A DNA stretch of 64,000 bases from Sphingomonas sp. ATCC 31555 (GCF_000282895.1 NZ_ALBQ01000013.1:1-64000); one strand, 5' to 3'. Shown: positions 28,705 to 37,218, numbered from the stretch's first letter. The notes: a model not told the origin generated them from the sequence alone. Program-made: numbers and translations.

Positions 28705-28740
28705 CGGACCGAATATAGTCCGCTGCTGTTCCGACGACAA
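28705..28740 (-). promoter_or_regulatory. Toxin-antitoxin promoter with operator-like inverted repeat
   Basis: On the minus strand TTGTCG (28740-28735) and TATATT (28717-28712) are separated by exactly 17 bases. The -10 is enclosed by CGGAC (28705-28709) and GTCCG (28718-28722), an inverted repeat that would suit autorepression by the antitoxin. The antitoxin ATG lies about 30 bases downstream. Confidence 0.5.
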
Positions 28741-28843
28741 GCCACGCCGGCTGTTGCAGCCGGAAGTAGCAAACCTTGCCGATTTGAAGCAAATGCGGCA
28801 TATGCTGCGCAACACTCATTCAATCGCCGGGACGAAATCAGCT

Positions 28844-30043
28844 ATGCATTCAGACATCGAGCGGATCGGCGAACTGGCGGACGCCGGCGAACGAATGATC
28901 GAACGGCTGCGTCGCAAGGCCTTCCTACCCGAAAGCCGCAAGGGCCTCCATGTCCGTTTCGGCATCGCCGAGGCGGCGCAGCTGCTCGGCTGCTCCACCA
29001 ATCGCATCCGCATGGCGGAAGACGATGGCCGCCTGCCCCCGCCCCCGCCGAGCGAAAATGGCCGGCGGCCGGGCTATACGGTGGAGGAGCTGCTCAACAT
29101 GCGCCGCGTGCTGGGCGCCTCCCCTGCCCGCGCCCCCCTCGACGTGCCGGCGATCATCGCGGTGCAGAACTTCAAGGGCGGCGTCGGCAAATCCACCGTC
29201 ACCACCCATCTCGCCCATTATTTCGCGGTGCAGGGCTATCGCGTGCTCGTCGTCGATTGCGACAGCCAGGCGACGACGACGACGCTGTTCGGCTTCAATC
29301 CGCATTTCAACATCACCCGCGAAGAGACGCTATATCCCTATCTCTCGATCGATCCCACCCAGGCCGACCTGCTCTATGCAGTGAAGAAGACGCCCTGGCC
29401 GAATGTCGATCTGATCCCCTCCAACCTGGAACTGTTCGACGTCGAATATGAACTGGCCGCGGCCGGTGCCGATGGCGGATCGATCCTCGCCACGCGGTTT
29501 CGCAAGCTGAAGGCGGGCCTGAGCGACCTCGCGCGCGACTATGACGTGGTGATCCTCGATCCCCCGCCCGCGCTGGGCACGATCAGCCTGGCGGTGATGC
29601 AGGCGGCGAACGCATTGCTGGTGCCGCTGGCCGCGACGACGCCGGATTTCTGCTCCACCGTCCAGTTTCTGTCGATGATGGACCAGGTGCTGCACCAGCT
29701 CACCGAAGCCGGCATCGAGGTGCAATATGATTTCGTGCGGCTGATCTGTTCGAAGTTCGACGGCAACGATCCCAGCCACGCGATGGTGCGCCAGATCATG
29801 GAGCAGGCGTTTGGCCCCGCCCTGCTGCCGGTGCCGATCCTGGAATCGGCCGAGATCAGCCATGCGGCGATGCGGATGATGACGATCTACGAACTCGATC
29901 GCCCGATCGGCACGGCGCGCACGCACAAGCGCTGCAAGGCCAATCTGGACGAGGCATTGGGCCAGGTAGAGGCGCTGGTGCGCCGCAACTGGGGCCGCGT
30001 CGCGCCGGCCAGCGAAGAGGATGTCGTCAATGAAGCGGCTTGA
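28844..30043 (+). CDS. parA: ParA partition ATPase with N-terminal DNA-binding domain
   Basis: A 399-residue type Ia ParA. Residues about 35-100 form a MerR-like winged-helix part (RFGIAEAAQLLGCSTNRIRM, then GYTVEELLNMRRVLG), which in such ParAs mediates operator binding. The ATPase core has the deviant Walker A KGGVGKSTV (about residue 112), VVDCDSQAT as the A' box and VVILDPPPALG as Walker B. It is followed by parB 58 bases downstream. It should use ATP on nucleoid DNA to position copies of the replicon bound by ParB, and probably represses its own operon. Confidence 0.93.
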   Translation: MHSDIERIGELADAGERMIERLRRKAFLPESRKGLHVRFGIAEAAQLLGCSTNRIRMAEDDGRLPPPPPSENGRRPGYTVEELLNMRRVLGASPARAPLDVPAIIAVQNFKGGVGKSTVTTHLAHYFAVQGYRVLVVDCDSQATTTTLFGFNPHFNITREETLYPYLSIDPTQADLLYAVKKTPWPNVDLIPSNLELFDVEYELAAAGADGGSILATRFRKLKAGLSDLARDYDVVILDPPPALGTISLAVMQAANALLVPLAATTPDFCSTVQFLSMMDQVLHQLTEAGIEVQYDFVRLICSKFDGNDPSHAMVRQIMEQAFGPALLPVPILESAEISHAAMRMMTIYELDRPIGTARTHKRCKANLDEALGQVEALVRRNWGRVAPASEEDVVNEAA

Positions 30044-30101
30044 CATTTCCGCTTTCCTACAGGGCGATGTTCTGCTTACGTTCTGCGGGAGGGGGTGAGT
30101 C

Positions 30102-31184
30102 GTGGCACGGACGCAAAAGGATTATCTTGCCGATCTGCTGGCCGATGAAGTCGCGGCGGAAGCGCCCGTGCCGGCCGAGCCCGTGGTGGAGGCCAAGGCT
30201 GCGCCAACACCGGCACCCGCCGATCCCGCGCCGCGGCTGCAGCGATCGCGCGGCACCACGCTGCTGGGCCGCGAATCGGCATTGGCGCGCGTCGCTTCGG
30301 GCGAGGTGCGGCAGGTCACCCAGCTGCTGCTCGATCCCGCGCGGGTCCGCATCTGGCCGGGCAATGCCCGCGTCTATGCCGATCTGACGGAAGAGAATGT
30401 CCGCGAGCTGATCGATTCGATCGTCGCGGAGAACGGCCAGAAGGTGCCGGCGGTGGTCCGCCGCGTCGACGGCGACCCCGACCACGACTATGAAGTGATC
30501 GCCGGCACGCGGCGCCACTTCGCCATTTCCTGGCTGCGCGCGCACAGCTATCCGGACATGGTGTTCGTGGCGCAGGTCGCGCAGCTCGACGACGAGGCTG
30601 CCTTTCGCCTCGCCGACCTGGAGAACCGCGCCCGCAAGGACGTGTCCGATCTTGAGCGGGCGCGCAACTATGCCGACGCGCTCAAGGCGCATTACGGCAA
30701 CCACCTGACGCGGATGGCCGAGCGGCTGAAGCTTTCCAAGGGCTGGCTGTCGAAGATGATCAAGGTCGCCGGCATTCCCGATGCGATCCTCGCCGCCTTT
30801 GCCTCGCCGGCCGACGTGCAGCTGAAGCCCGCCTATCCGCTGGCGCAGGCGCTGGACGACAAGACCGCGGCCCGGGCCATCCATGCCGAGGCCCGCACGC
30901 TCGCCCGCGAACAGGCGGAACGACGCGCGGCAGGGCTCGTGGCGATCGGCGCGGCCGACGTGATCCGCCGATTGATGGCCGCGCCCAGCGGGGCCGCGGC
31001 GCAGGGGCCGATCTGTTCGTTCGCGGTCAACGGCCGAGCGGCGCTCAGCGTGCTGTCCGCCAATCGCCAGGGCGTCACCATCCGCCTCCATGCGGGCTCC
31101 GGCGCCGATGCCGAACAGCTCGCCCAAGCCTTGCGCGACGCCCTCGAGCAACTCGAACGCGACGGCCGAGGCCTACAACGGTGA
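30102..31184 (+). CDS. parB: ParB partition protein
   Basis: A 360-residue ParB starting at GTG with a GGGAGG just upstream. The N-terminus has a basic/acidic region for ParA contact, then the ParB/Srx-like nuclease-CTPase domain (about 65-165) including VIAGTRRHFAISWL, the GxxR motif. The helix-turn-helix (about 200-230) reads LTRMAERLKLSKGWLSKMIK. The C-terminal dimerisation part closes the chain. Two perfect CCCCGGGG-centred palindromes follow the gene directly and are the likely parS sites. Confidence 0.93.
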   Translation: MARTQKDYLADLLADEVAAEAPVPAEPVVEAKAAPTPAPADPAPRLQRSRGTTLLGRESALARVASGEVRQVTQLLLDPARVRIWPGNARVYADLTEENVRELIDSIVAENGQKVPAVVRRVDGDPDHDYEVIAGTRRHFAISWLRAHSYPDMVFVAQVAQLDDEAAFRLADLENRARKDVSDLERARNYADALKAHYGNHLTRMAERLKLSKGWLSKMIKVAGIPDAILAAFASPADVQLKPAYPLAQALDDKTAARAIHAEARTLAREQAERRAAGLVAIGAADVIRRLMAAPSGAAAQGPICSFAVNGRAALSVLSANRQGVTIRLHAGSGADAEQLAQALRDALEQLERDGRGLQR

Positions 31185-31186
31185 CG

Positions 31187-31206
31187 GTGTTTCCCCGGGG
31201 AAACAC
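31187..31206. repeat. parS-like palindrome, copy 1
   Basis: GTGTTTCCCCGGGGAAACAC is a perfect 20-bp palindrome starting two bases after the parB stop. The outer part (GTTTC...GAAAC) matches the arms of chromosomal parS (TGTTTCACGTGAAACA), while the core is CCCCGGGG instead of ACGT. It is repeated at 31469-31486. A ParB centromere is the natural reading. Confidence 0.75.
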
Positions 31207-31342
31207 CTCCAGATCCTCGCCGGCACGGGGCGGGGGACCGCGCGACAAGGCCGCGTGGTGGAAGAAGGCCGGGACACGGAACGCCTCCACCGTCCGCCCC
31301 CTTTACCCTTTCGCGGCTTTTCCACGCCCTCCCTTTCTACCT

Positions 31343-31378
31343 AGGGGAGGGGCAGCAGCGCATACGTGCCTCTCCCCT
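31343..31378 (+). terminator. Hairpin between the two parS-like sites
   Basis: AGGGGAGGGGCA (31343-31354) and TGCCTCTCCCCT (31367-31378) form a 12-bp stem with one mismatch and a 12-base loop. It may end the parAB transcript or affect translation of repA. There is no T tract, so the terminator role is a guess. Confidence 0.35.
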
Positions 31379-31468
31379 TGTGGGAGATCGATAGGGCCCG
31401 CTGCCGCAAGCATTGGGAAGGGTGCGCGGAACTCGGGAACCTCCCACCTCCTTCACGCAGCCGCCCCC

Positions 31469-31486
31469 GTTTCCCCGGGGAAACGC
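31469..31486. repeat. parS-like palindrome, copy 2
   Basis: CGTTTCCCCGGGGAAACG is a perfect 18-bp palindrome. It shares the 16-base core GTTTCCCCGGGGAAAC with copy 1, 282 bases earlier, and lies 30 bases before repA. The region 31185-31515 between parB and repA holds only these sites and one hairpin; I see no gene in it. Confidence 0.75.
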
Positions 31487-31515
31487 CCCTGCCCTCTCCT
31501 TGCCACCGAGACCGC

Positions 31516-32703
31516 ATGACCCAGGCCGAACGCCCCGCCCCGCCCGACCAGTTCGACCTGTTCCTCCCCTATCTGGCGGACATGCCGCTGCGCGATCAGC
31601 GCGAGATGATGGAGCGGCCGTTCTTCAGCCTCGCCAAGTCCAAGCGGGTGAAGCCGATCGATTATAAGAGCCCCGACGGCAAGCTGTGGGTCCATGTCTC
31701 CGCCAACCCCGATTACGGCATGGCGACGATCTGGGATGCCGATATCCTGATCTATTGCGCGAGCGTGCTGGCCGACATGGCGCGGCGGGGGCGCAACGAC
31801 ATTCCGCGCAAGCTCCACCTGATGCCGTACGATCTGCTCCGCGCGATCGGGCGGCCGACCACCGGCCGGGCCTATGAGCTGCTCGGCCAGTCGCTCGATC
31901 GGCTGGTGGCGACGACGATCAAGACCAACATCCGCGCCGAGAACCGCCGCGAGGCGACGTTCAGCTGGCTCGACGGCTGGACCCAGTTGGTCGACGAGAA
32001 GACCGAGCGATCGCGCGGGATGACGATCGAGCTGTCCAGCTGGTTCTACGAAGGCGTGCTGATGACCGGCGGCGTGCTGTCGATCGACCGCGCCTATTTC
32101 GACCTCACCGGCGGGCGCGAGCGCTGGCTCTACAAGGTCGCGCGCAAGCATGCCGGCGGCGCGGGCGAGGCGGGGTTCGCCATTTCGATGCCGACGCTGT
32201 TCGAAAAGTCGGGCGCGGAGGGCCAGTATCGCCGCTTCAAGTTCGAGATCGCCAAGATCGCCGAACGCGACGAGCTGCCCGGCTATACGCTGTCGCTGGA
32301 AACCGCCGCGGGCAAGCGCGAGCCCAGCCTGCGGATGCGGCGCCGCGCGGAGGGCGAGCAGCGCGCCCCCCTGCCCCGCCCGGCCGCTCGCGCGACGCCC
32401 GCCGCCGCAGCGACCGCGCCCGAGGATGCTCCAGCGGAGGGCGCGACACTGTCTGCGGAAGCCCGTGCCCTGCTCCGCCGATCGCTCACCACGCTGGCCA
32501 ACCGCGCGTCGAGCGGGATGGTGACCGACGCCACGCTGGCGCAGCTGCGTAGCGAATGTCCGGGCTGGGACTATCAGGAACTCCATCGCCAGTTCCGCGA
32601 CTGGGTGGAGGGCGATCCCGCGAGGACACCCGCCAATTATCAGAACGCGTTCATCGGCTTCGTCCGCCAGTGGCACGCACGCAACAAGCACCAGTTGCGC
32701 TGA
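31516..32703 (+). CDS. repA: Plasmid replication initiator RepA (RPA family)
   Basis: A 395-residue initiator. ATG 31516 (MTQAERPAPPDQFDLFLPYL) was chosen because the conserved part begins there and the preceding frame is mere proline/arginine filler. Residues about 15-275 carry the RPA-family pattern: ADMPLRDQREMMERPFFSLA, DYGMATIWDADILIYCAS, PTTGRAYELLGQSLDRL and WFYEGVL. The last 120 residues include an alanine/proline linker and a helical tail (WDYQELHRQFRDWV). It should bind the iterons that lie immediately downstream and start replication. Order parA-parB-repA is typical of sphingomonad plasmids. Confidence 0.93.
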   Translation: MTQAERPAPPDQFDLFLPYLADMPLRDQREMMERPFFSLAKSKRVKPIDYKSPDGKLWVHVSANPDYGMATIWDADILIYCASVLADMARRGRNDIPRKLHLMPYDLLRAIGRPTTGRAYELLGQSLDRLVATTIKTNIRAENRREATFSWLDGWTQLVDEKTERSRGMTIELSSWFYEGVLMTGGVLSIDRAYFDLTGGRERWLYKVARKHAGGAGEAGFAISMPTLFEKSGAEGQYRRFKFEIAKIAERDELPGYTLSLETAAGKREPSLRMRRRAEGEQRAPLPRPAARATPAAAATAPEDAPAEGATLSAEARALLRRSLTTLANRASSGMVTDATLAQLRSECPGWDYQELHRQFRDWVEGDPARTPANYQNAFIGFVRQWHARNKHQLR

Positions 32704-32766
32704 ACCGAGACAGGTCTGCGCGCCCGGTGCGCCGGACAGACCCTCCGCCGCCGATCGATCGCTTGC

Positions 32767-32784
32767 GCCGTTCCCGAAGTGTCG
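32767..32784 (-). repeat. Inverted iteron copy
   Basis: Read on the minus strand, CGACACTTCGGGAACGGC matches the consensus of the downstream iterons at nearly every position. It lies 64 bases after the repA stop and 144 bases before the first direct copy, so it may serve as a control or looping site. Confidence 0.65.
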
Positions 32785-32927
32785 GGCACCTGCTGCGTCA
32801 CGCTGTCGAACCGCCGATGAAGGTGTCGCATTTGAACCTGTTCGGCACGATCCTGTCGCGAACTGATTCAAGCGAGGCGATCCGCCGTGCAATCCATGCC
32901 GGACATCTCCCGCTTGTACTGGCGTTT

Positions 32928-33033
32928 CGACACACCAGGAACGGTCTTCGCCCCTTCGGGAACGCCGCTTCGATCCTTCGGGAACGCCACCGCCGATCTT
33001 TCGGGAACGTGCACCCGACATTTCAGGAACACC
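32928..33033 (+). repeat. Five direct iterons with about 22-bp spacing
   Basis: Copies begin at 32928, 32949, 32971, 32994 and 33016 (spacings 21, 22, 23, 22, i.e. about two helical turns). The 18-base consensus is CGANMYTTCGGGAACGCC. Copies 2-4 carry TTCGGGAACG exactly, and copies 1 and 5 have CAGGAAC. A weaker seventh copy may lie at 32848-32865. Repeats of this spacing directly behind a rep gene are classic RepA binding sites. Confidence 0.85.
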
Positions 33034-33170
33034 CCAGCCCCCGCGAATCGTGGTTCTCTGCGGGCTCTCCGCACGCCGGCGCGCGCCTAACTCTCTAAAG
33101 ATTTCTCTTGAACCCTCTTAACCCCTCGGCGAGATTTCATTTTCTGAAGAACAGAGAGAAGGGGAGGGGC

Positions 33171-33905
33171 TTGCGCGACCCGAGTACATCATCCCGCACG
33201 CTGCCGACGCTGCGGCCGCTGACCCGCCGCACGGCCCTGATCGGCGCTCTGCTCGGCTGCGCTTCCCCGGCACTCGCCCGCCGGCCGCGCCTCCTTCACC
33301 GCGATCGCTTCGTGAGCGGCATCGCGCAGTGGAAGATCGAGCTCGAGCGGGCCGGCCGCATTACCGCCGCCAACGGCGTGCTCGACATCGACGTACCTGC
33401 CGGCGCGACCGTCTGGTTCCGGCCGGTGCTCGAAGGCCCGGTCGCGATTGACTATACCGTGATCCCGGTCGCCGAGGGCGGCGCGAACGACGCGGTGAGC
33501 GACGTCAACTGTTTCTGGATGGCGCACGACCCTGCCGCGCCAGCCGGCGATGCCCTGGTAATCCCGCGCAGCGGCGCCTTTGCCGACTATGACCGGCTCG
33601 CGACCTATTACGCCGGGATCGGCGGCAATCGGAACAGCAGCTCGCGCTTCCGACGCTACGTCGCCAAGGCCGGCATACGGCCGCTGCTGCCGCAACACGA
33701 CCTCTCCGCCCCGCGCGACCTTCTCGTGCCGAACCAGCCGCTGCGCATCCGCCTGATCGCCGATGGCCGGCATATCGCGCTCCATCGCGATGGTCGGGCG
33801 ATGTTCACGCTCGACGATCCCGCCCCCTATCGCCGCGGCCATTTCGGCTTTCGCACCACGCAGAGCCATTTGCGCGTGCTGGACTTCAAGGTCTGGCGTC
33901 TATAG
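33171..33905 (+). CDS. Exported DUF6250-like protein, probable polysaccharide enzyme or binding protein
   Basis: About 244 residues from TTG 33171, chosen because a purine-rich GGGGAGG precedes it; an earlier in-frame start at 33108 would lie in the origin. The N-terminus has a Tat-type signal (LTRRTALIGALLG, cut near ALARR). The mature domain is beta-rich with VWFRPVLEGPVAIDYTVIP, NCFWMAHD and the final HFGFRTTQSHLRVLDFKVW. That is the jelly-roll pattern of YesU-like/DUF6250 proteins found in rhamnogalacturonan gene clusters. Catalysis is not established. It opens the sugar-use block next to the origin. Confidence 0.65.
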   Translation: MRDPSTSSRTLPTLRPLTRRTALIGALLGCASPALARRPRLLHRDRFVSGIAQWKIELERAGRITAANGVLDIDVPAGATVWFRPVLEGPVAIDYTVIPVAEGGANDAVSDVNCFWMAHDPAAPAGDALVIPRSGAFADYDRLATYYAGIGGNRNSSSRFRRYVAKAGIRPLLPQHDLSAPRDLLVPNQPLRIRLIADGRHIALHRDGRAMFTLDDPAPYRRGHFGFRTTQSHLRVLDFKVWRL

Positions 33906-33914
33906 CCCAAAAAT

Positions 33915-33927
33915 CACATTGTGGGAT
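33915..33927 (+). promoter_or_regulatory. Shared sugar-regulon motif, site 1
   Basis: CACATTGTGGGAT fits YACWWTGTGRRAY. It lies 57 bases before the PL26 gene in an A+T-rich gap, and is followed by a GCCACATA that could form a wider inverted repeat with TGTGG. The same motif occurs before three other pectin-use transcription units. Confidence 0.5.
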
Positions 33928-33984
33928 GTATGGCCACATATTAAGCTTCCTCAAAGAATCAGATTTTTGGGAGAGCGATCCGCC

Positions 33985-36702
33985 ATGCACCGACACGACA
34001 GCACCCGGCGTGCGCTTCTCGGCACCGGCCTGGTGGGGATCGCCACCGTTGCAGCCCCGCTGCCCCGCGCCAGCGCCGCGCCGGCCCCGCCAGCCGCCGA
34101 TGCCGCCTGGATCGATGGCGTACCGCCCGCCGGCCCCGGCGAGGGCCGGATGTGGGGCCAGGCATGGCCGCAGGGCCGCCTGAAGCGCACTACGCCGCTG
34201 CGCCTCGTCGACCAGGAGGGCCGCGCCGTCCCGGTCCAGAGCTGGACCACCGCCACCTGGCCCGACGGCTCGGTGAAATGGACCGCGCACGCCATTCCCG
34301 CCAGCCTGCCGCCGACCGGTGGCTACCGCCTCACCCCGGGCCGCCCGGCGACGCCCGCCGCGCCGCTTACCGTTCGCACCCTGCCGGATCGCATCGAGAT
34401 CGCAAGCGGGGCACTGCGCTGGCAGATCGCCCGCAGCGGACCCGCTTTGCTCGAAGCGCAGGGGGCAGGGGGCGAGACGCTGATCGCTCCCGCCGCACTG
34501 ATCGGCGAAGTTCGTCTGGGCGGCCCGGAAGCAGCCCGAGTGCCGCTGCAAGGCGTCATCGAGCGCGCCGAGGTTGAACAGGCAGGCCCCGTCCGCGCCG
34601 TCGTGCGCGTCGAGGGGCGCCATCGCGGCGGCGGCCGCACGATGCTGCCTTTCACTGTTCGGCTGGAGGCCTTTGCGGGATCGGCCGGGCTGCGGATCGT
34701 CCACAGCCTGGTCTATGATGTGGATCCCGACGACGCGTTCGTCTCCGGCCTGGGCATCACCGCGCGCGTGCCGATGCGGGGGGCGCTGCACGACCGACAT
34801 GTCCGGCTCGCCACCGGGCCCGAGACGCTGTTCGCCGAAGCCGTGCGCCCGCTCACCGGCCTGCGCCGCGATCCGGGCCCCGCCTTTCGCGCCGCGCAGG
34901 TGGCGGGCCGCGCCGTGCCGCCGATCGACCAGATGCGCGCACCGGTGCCGGCGCTGCTCGAACGCATTCCCGCCTGGGATGCGTTCCGCCTGACCCAGCA
35001 CTCCGCCAACGGCTTCACACTGGCCAAGCGGACCGGAGAGGGCGCGGCCTGGATCGAGGCAGGGGAGGGGCATCGTGCGCCTGGCCTGGCCTATATCGGC
35101 TCGCCGCAGGGAGGCGCCGCGATCGCCCCGCGCTGGTTCTGGCAACGGCACCCGACCGAGTTGGAAATCGCCGGTGCCGCCACCGATGCTGCCCAGCTCA
35201 CCGCCTGGCTGTGGTCGCCCCGCGCGCCGGCGATGGACCTGCGCCCCTATCACGGCACGATGGGAATGGAAGGCTATGCCGCCCAGAACGAAGGACTGAA
35301 TATAACCTATGAGGATTATGAGCCAGGCTGGGACACGCCAACGGGGATCGCCCGCACCAGCGAGCTGATGCTATGGGCGCTGCCCGCCACGCCGCCCTCC
35401 GCGCAGCTGGTGGCGATGGCGCAGGCGGCGGCCGAACCGCCCCGGCTGATGGCCGATCCCGCCCAGCTTCATGCCGCAGGCGTATTCGGCGACTGGGGCC
35501 TGCCCGATCGCTCCACCCCGATGCGCGCGGCGATCGAGGACCAGCTGGACCGGCTGGTCGATTTCTACGCCGGCGAAGTCGATCGCCGCAGCTGGTATGG
35601 CTTCTGGAATCATGGCGACGTGATGCACAGCTATGACGGCGATCGGCACCAGTGGCGCTATGATATCGGCGGCTTCGCCTGGGCGAACAGTGAGCTTTCG
35701 CCCGATCTGTGGCTGTGGACGGCGGCGCTGCGCAGCCGCAACGCCCAGGCCTTTCGCCTTGCCGAGGCGATGACCCGGCATACCGGCGAAGTCGATGTCT
35801 ATCATCTCGGCCGCTTCGCCGGGCTCGGCACCCGCCACGGCGTGCAGCATTGGAGCGACAGTTCGAAGCAGCCGCGCGTCAGCAACGCCGCCTATCGCCG
35901 CATCTTCTACTATCTTACCGGCGACGAGCGCACCGGCGATCTGCTGCGCGCGCTGACCACCTCGCACGAGGCGCTGCGCCGCGTGGAGATCGGCCGCAAG
36001 GTGCCCGGCGCCAAGCGCGAGGCGCTGCCCGAAGGGGTGATCGAGATGACCTTCGGCACCACCTGGGCGGTGCTGGCCGGCGCCTGGCTGACCGAATGGG
36101 AGCGCACCGGCGACGGCAAATGGCGCGACCGGATCGTCGCGGGGATGGACAGCATCGGCCGGCTGCCGCGCGGCTGGCTGACTGGCAGCGCGCCCTATGA
36201 TCTGGCGAGCGGTCGCTTCCTCGATCGTGGCCCGAAGATCCAGCTGTCGCACCTCAACGCCGTGTTCGGCGCAGTCGAGGTGAATGCCGAGCTGCTTCGC
36301 CTGCTCGACGTGCCGCGCTACCGGACAGCGTGGCTCGATTATTGCCGGTGGTATAATGCGCCTCGCCCGGAGTGGCTGGCGAAATGGGGCGAGCCGTTCG
36401 GCCCGCGCAACCTGCGCGAAGGGCATTCGCGGCTCACCGCCTATGCCGCGAACGCGACCGGCGACGCCGCACTGGCCGCGCGAGCGGCGGAAGAGTTTCT
36501 GTCCGGCGGGGCGGGGCTGGGCCTCGATCCCGCCGATCCGCGCCGGCCGCTGCCGGGGGGCGGGGTGGAATGGCCAGGCATTTCCACCAACGCCGCCTCT
36601 CAATGGGGACTGGCGGCGATCCAGAACCTCGCGCTGATCCCGGCGGCGCTCGACACGGCGACGGTGCCACCCCGCCGCGCGCGCGGCGGGGGAGGGGAGT
36701 AA
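33985..36702 (+). CDS. Exo-rhamnogalacturonan lyase-like protein (PL26/YetA-like)
   Basis: A 905-residue exported protein. A Tat signal occupies the N-terminus (STRRALLGTGLVG, cut near RASA). The first part (about 40-330) is beta-rich (VRVEGRHRGGGRTMLPFTVRL) and the rest has the toroid helical repeats of PcRGLX/YetA-like proteins, with RSWYGFWNHGDVMHSYD, WRYDIGGFAWANSE and LSHLNAVFGAVE. The family removes unsaturated disaccharide units from rhamnogalacturonan I. Periplasmic location is expected. Its last codons lie in a perfect 22-bp palindrome. A regulon motif precedes it. Family assignment is good, exact specificity is inferred. Confidence 0.82.
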   Translation: MHRHDSTRRALLGTGLVGIATVAAPLPRASAAPAPPAADAAWIDGVPPAGPGEGRMWGQAWPQGRLKRTTPLRLVDQEGRAVPVQSWTTATWPDGSVKWTAHAIPASLPPTGGYRLTPGRPATPAAPLTVRTLPDRIEIASGALRWQIARSGPALLEAQGAGGETLIAPAALIGEVRLGGPEAARVPLQGVIERAEVEQAGPVRAVVRVEGRHRGGGRTMLPFTVRLEAFAGSAGLRIVHSLVYDVDPDDAFVSGLGITARVPMRGALHDRHVRLATGPETLFAEAVRPLTGLRRDPGPAFRAAQVAGRAVPPIDQMRAPVPALLERIPAWDAFRLTQHSANGFTLAKRTGEGAAWIEAGEGHRAPGLAYIGSPQGGAAIAPRWFWQRHPTELEIAGAATDAAQLTAWLWSPRAPAMDLRPYHGTMGMEGYAAQNEGLNITYEDYEPGWDTPTGIARTSELMLWALPATPPSAQLVAMAQAAAEPPRLMADPAQLHAAGVFGDWGLPDRSTPMRAAIEDQLDRLVDFYAGEVDRRSWYGFWNHGDVMHSYDGDRHQWRYDIGGFAWANSELSPDLWLWTAALRSRNAQAFRLAEAMTRHTGEVDVYHLGRFAGLGTRHGVQHWSDSSKQPRVSNAAYRRIFYYLTGDERTGDLLRALTTSHEALRRVEIGRKVPGAKREALPEGVIEMTFGTTWAVLAGAWLTEWERTGDGKWRDRIVAGMDSIGRLPRGWLTGSAPYDLASGRFLDRGPKIQLSHLNAVFGAVEVNAELLRLLDVPRYRTAWLDYCRWYNAPRPEWLAKWGEPFGPRNLREGHSRLTAYAANATGDAALAARAAEEFLSGGAGLGLDPADPRRPLPGGGVEWPGISTNAASQWGLAAIQNLALIPAALDTATVPPRRARGGGGE
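36670..36691. repeat. Perfect 22-bp G+C palindrome at the 3' end of the PL26 gene
   Basis: CCCCGCCGCGC and GCGCGGCGGGG are exact mirror complements with no loop, within the last codons of the lyase gene. It sits between two convergent genes and may act as a terminator hairpin. It encodes the arginine/glycine-rich tail PPRRARGGGG. Confidence 0.55.
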
Positions 36703-36711
36703 GCGCCGCCT

Positions 36712-37188
36712 TTAGTGCGACGCTGCAGGCGCGGCGGACTCCCCTGCATTCTGGCGGCATCGTGCATCGAAACCGCGCGCGAGTTCGGCGAGGCTGACCG
36801 CCTGCAGCCGGGCGATGATTCGCGCTTCCGCATCGCGCAGAACCGCCTCGATCGCCTCGTTGACGACCTGCTCCACCGCGCAGCCGGCGTGGGGATGTTC
36901 GTTGCCGATCGCGAACAGGCGCGGGCCGCCCACGGCGCGGTGCACGTCCAGCAGCGATAGCGCTTCCAGATCGGCGGCGAGCACCCAGCCGCCGCCATGG
37001 CCCTTTTCCGATCGAACATAGCCCGCATCCCGCAAGCCGGCCATGGTGCGCCGGACGACCACGGGATTGGTGCCCAGCATTCGCGCGATCGCCTCGGACG
37101 TCATCGGTCCATCATGCCGCGCCATGTGGAGCAGCACGTGAAGCATCCGCGAGAGGCGACTATCCGTCCGCACGCCGCGGTTGTTCAC
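36712..37188 (-). CDS. Rrf2-family transcriptional regulator
   Basis: A 158-residue regulator. The winged-helix domain (about 8-70) reads RLSRMLHVLLHMARHDGPMT, IARMLGTNPVVVRRTMAGL, then GYVRSEKGHGGGWVLA, the typical Rrf2 pattern. Only one cysteine lies in the usual cluster region (HAGCAVEQ), plus one later, so a [2Fe-2S] cluster like that of IscR/NsrR is doubtful. It more likely senses by another route. It is divergent from the methyltransferase 70 bases away, with an inverted repeat in the gap. Confidence 0.9.
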   Translation of the reverse strand: MNNRGVRTDSRLSRMLHVLLHMARHDGPMTSEAIARMLGTNPVVVRRTMAGLRDAGYVRSEKGHGGGWVLAADLEALSLLDVHRAVGGPRLFAIGNEHPHAGCAVEQVVNEAIEAVLRDAEARIIARLQAVSLAELARGFDARCRQNAGESAAPAASH

Positions 37189-37218
37189 GCATCGCCGACG
37201 ATTGGCAAGCGTGCGACG

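Larger units (their letters stand above)
32704..33170. other. Probable replication origin (oriV)
   Basis: A gene-free 467-base region behind repA. It holds one inverted and five direct iterons, then, from about 33089 to 33160, a stretch far richer in A and T than the rest of the window (for example CTCTCTAAAGATTTCTC and GATTTCATTTTCTGAAG), fitting the duplex-opening part of an origin. I did not find a clear DnaA box. Together with repA, parAB and parS this makes a complete replication-partition locus. Confidence 0.75.

Noticed and set aside
32559..33098. Open frames inside the region after repA
   Set aside because: They run through the iterons and their translations are Arg/Ser-rich without domain; the region is better explained as an origin.
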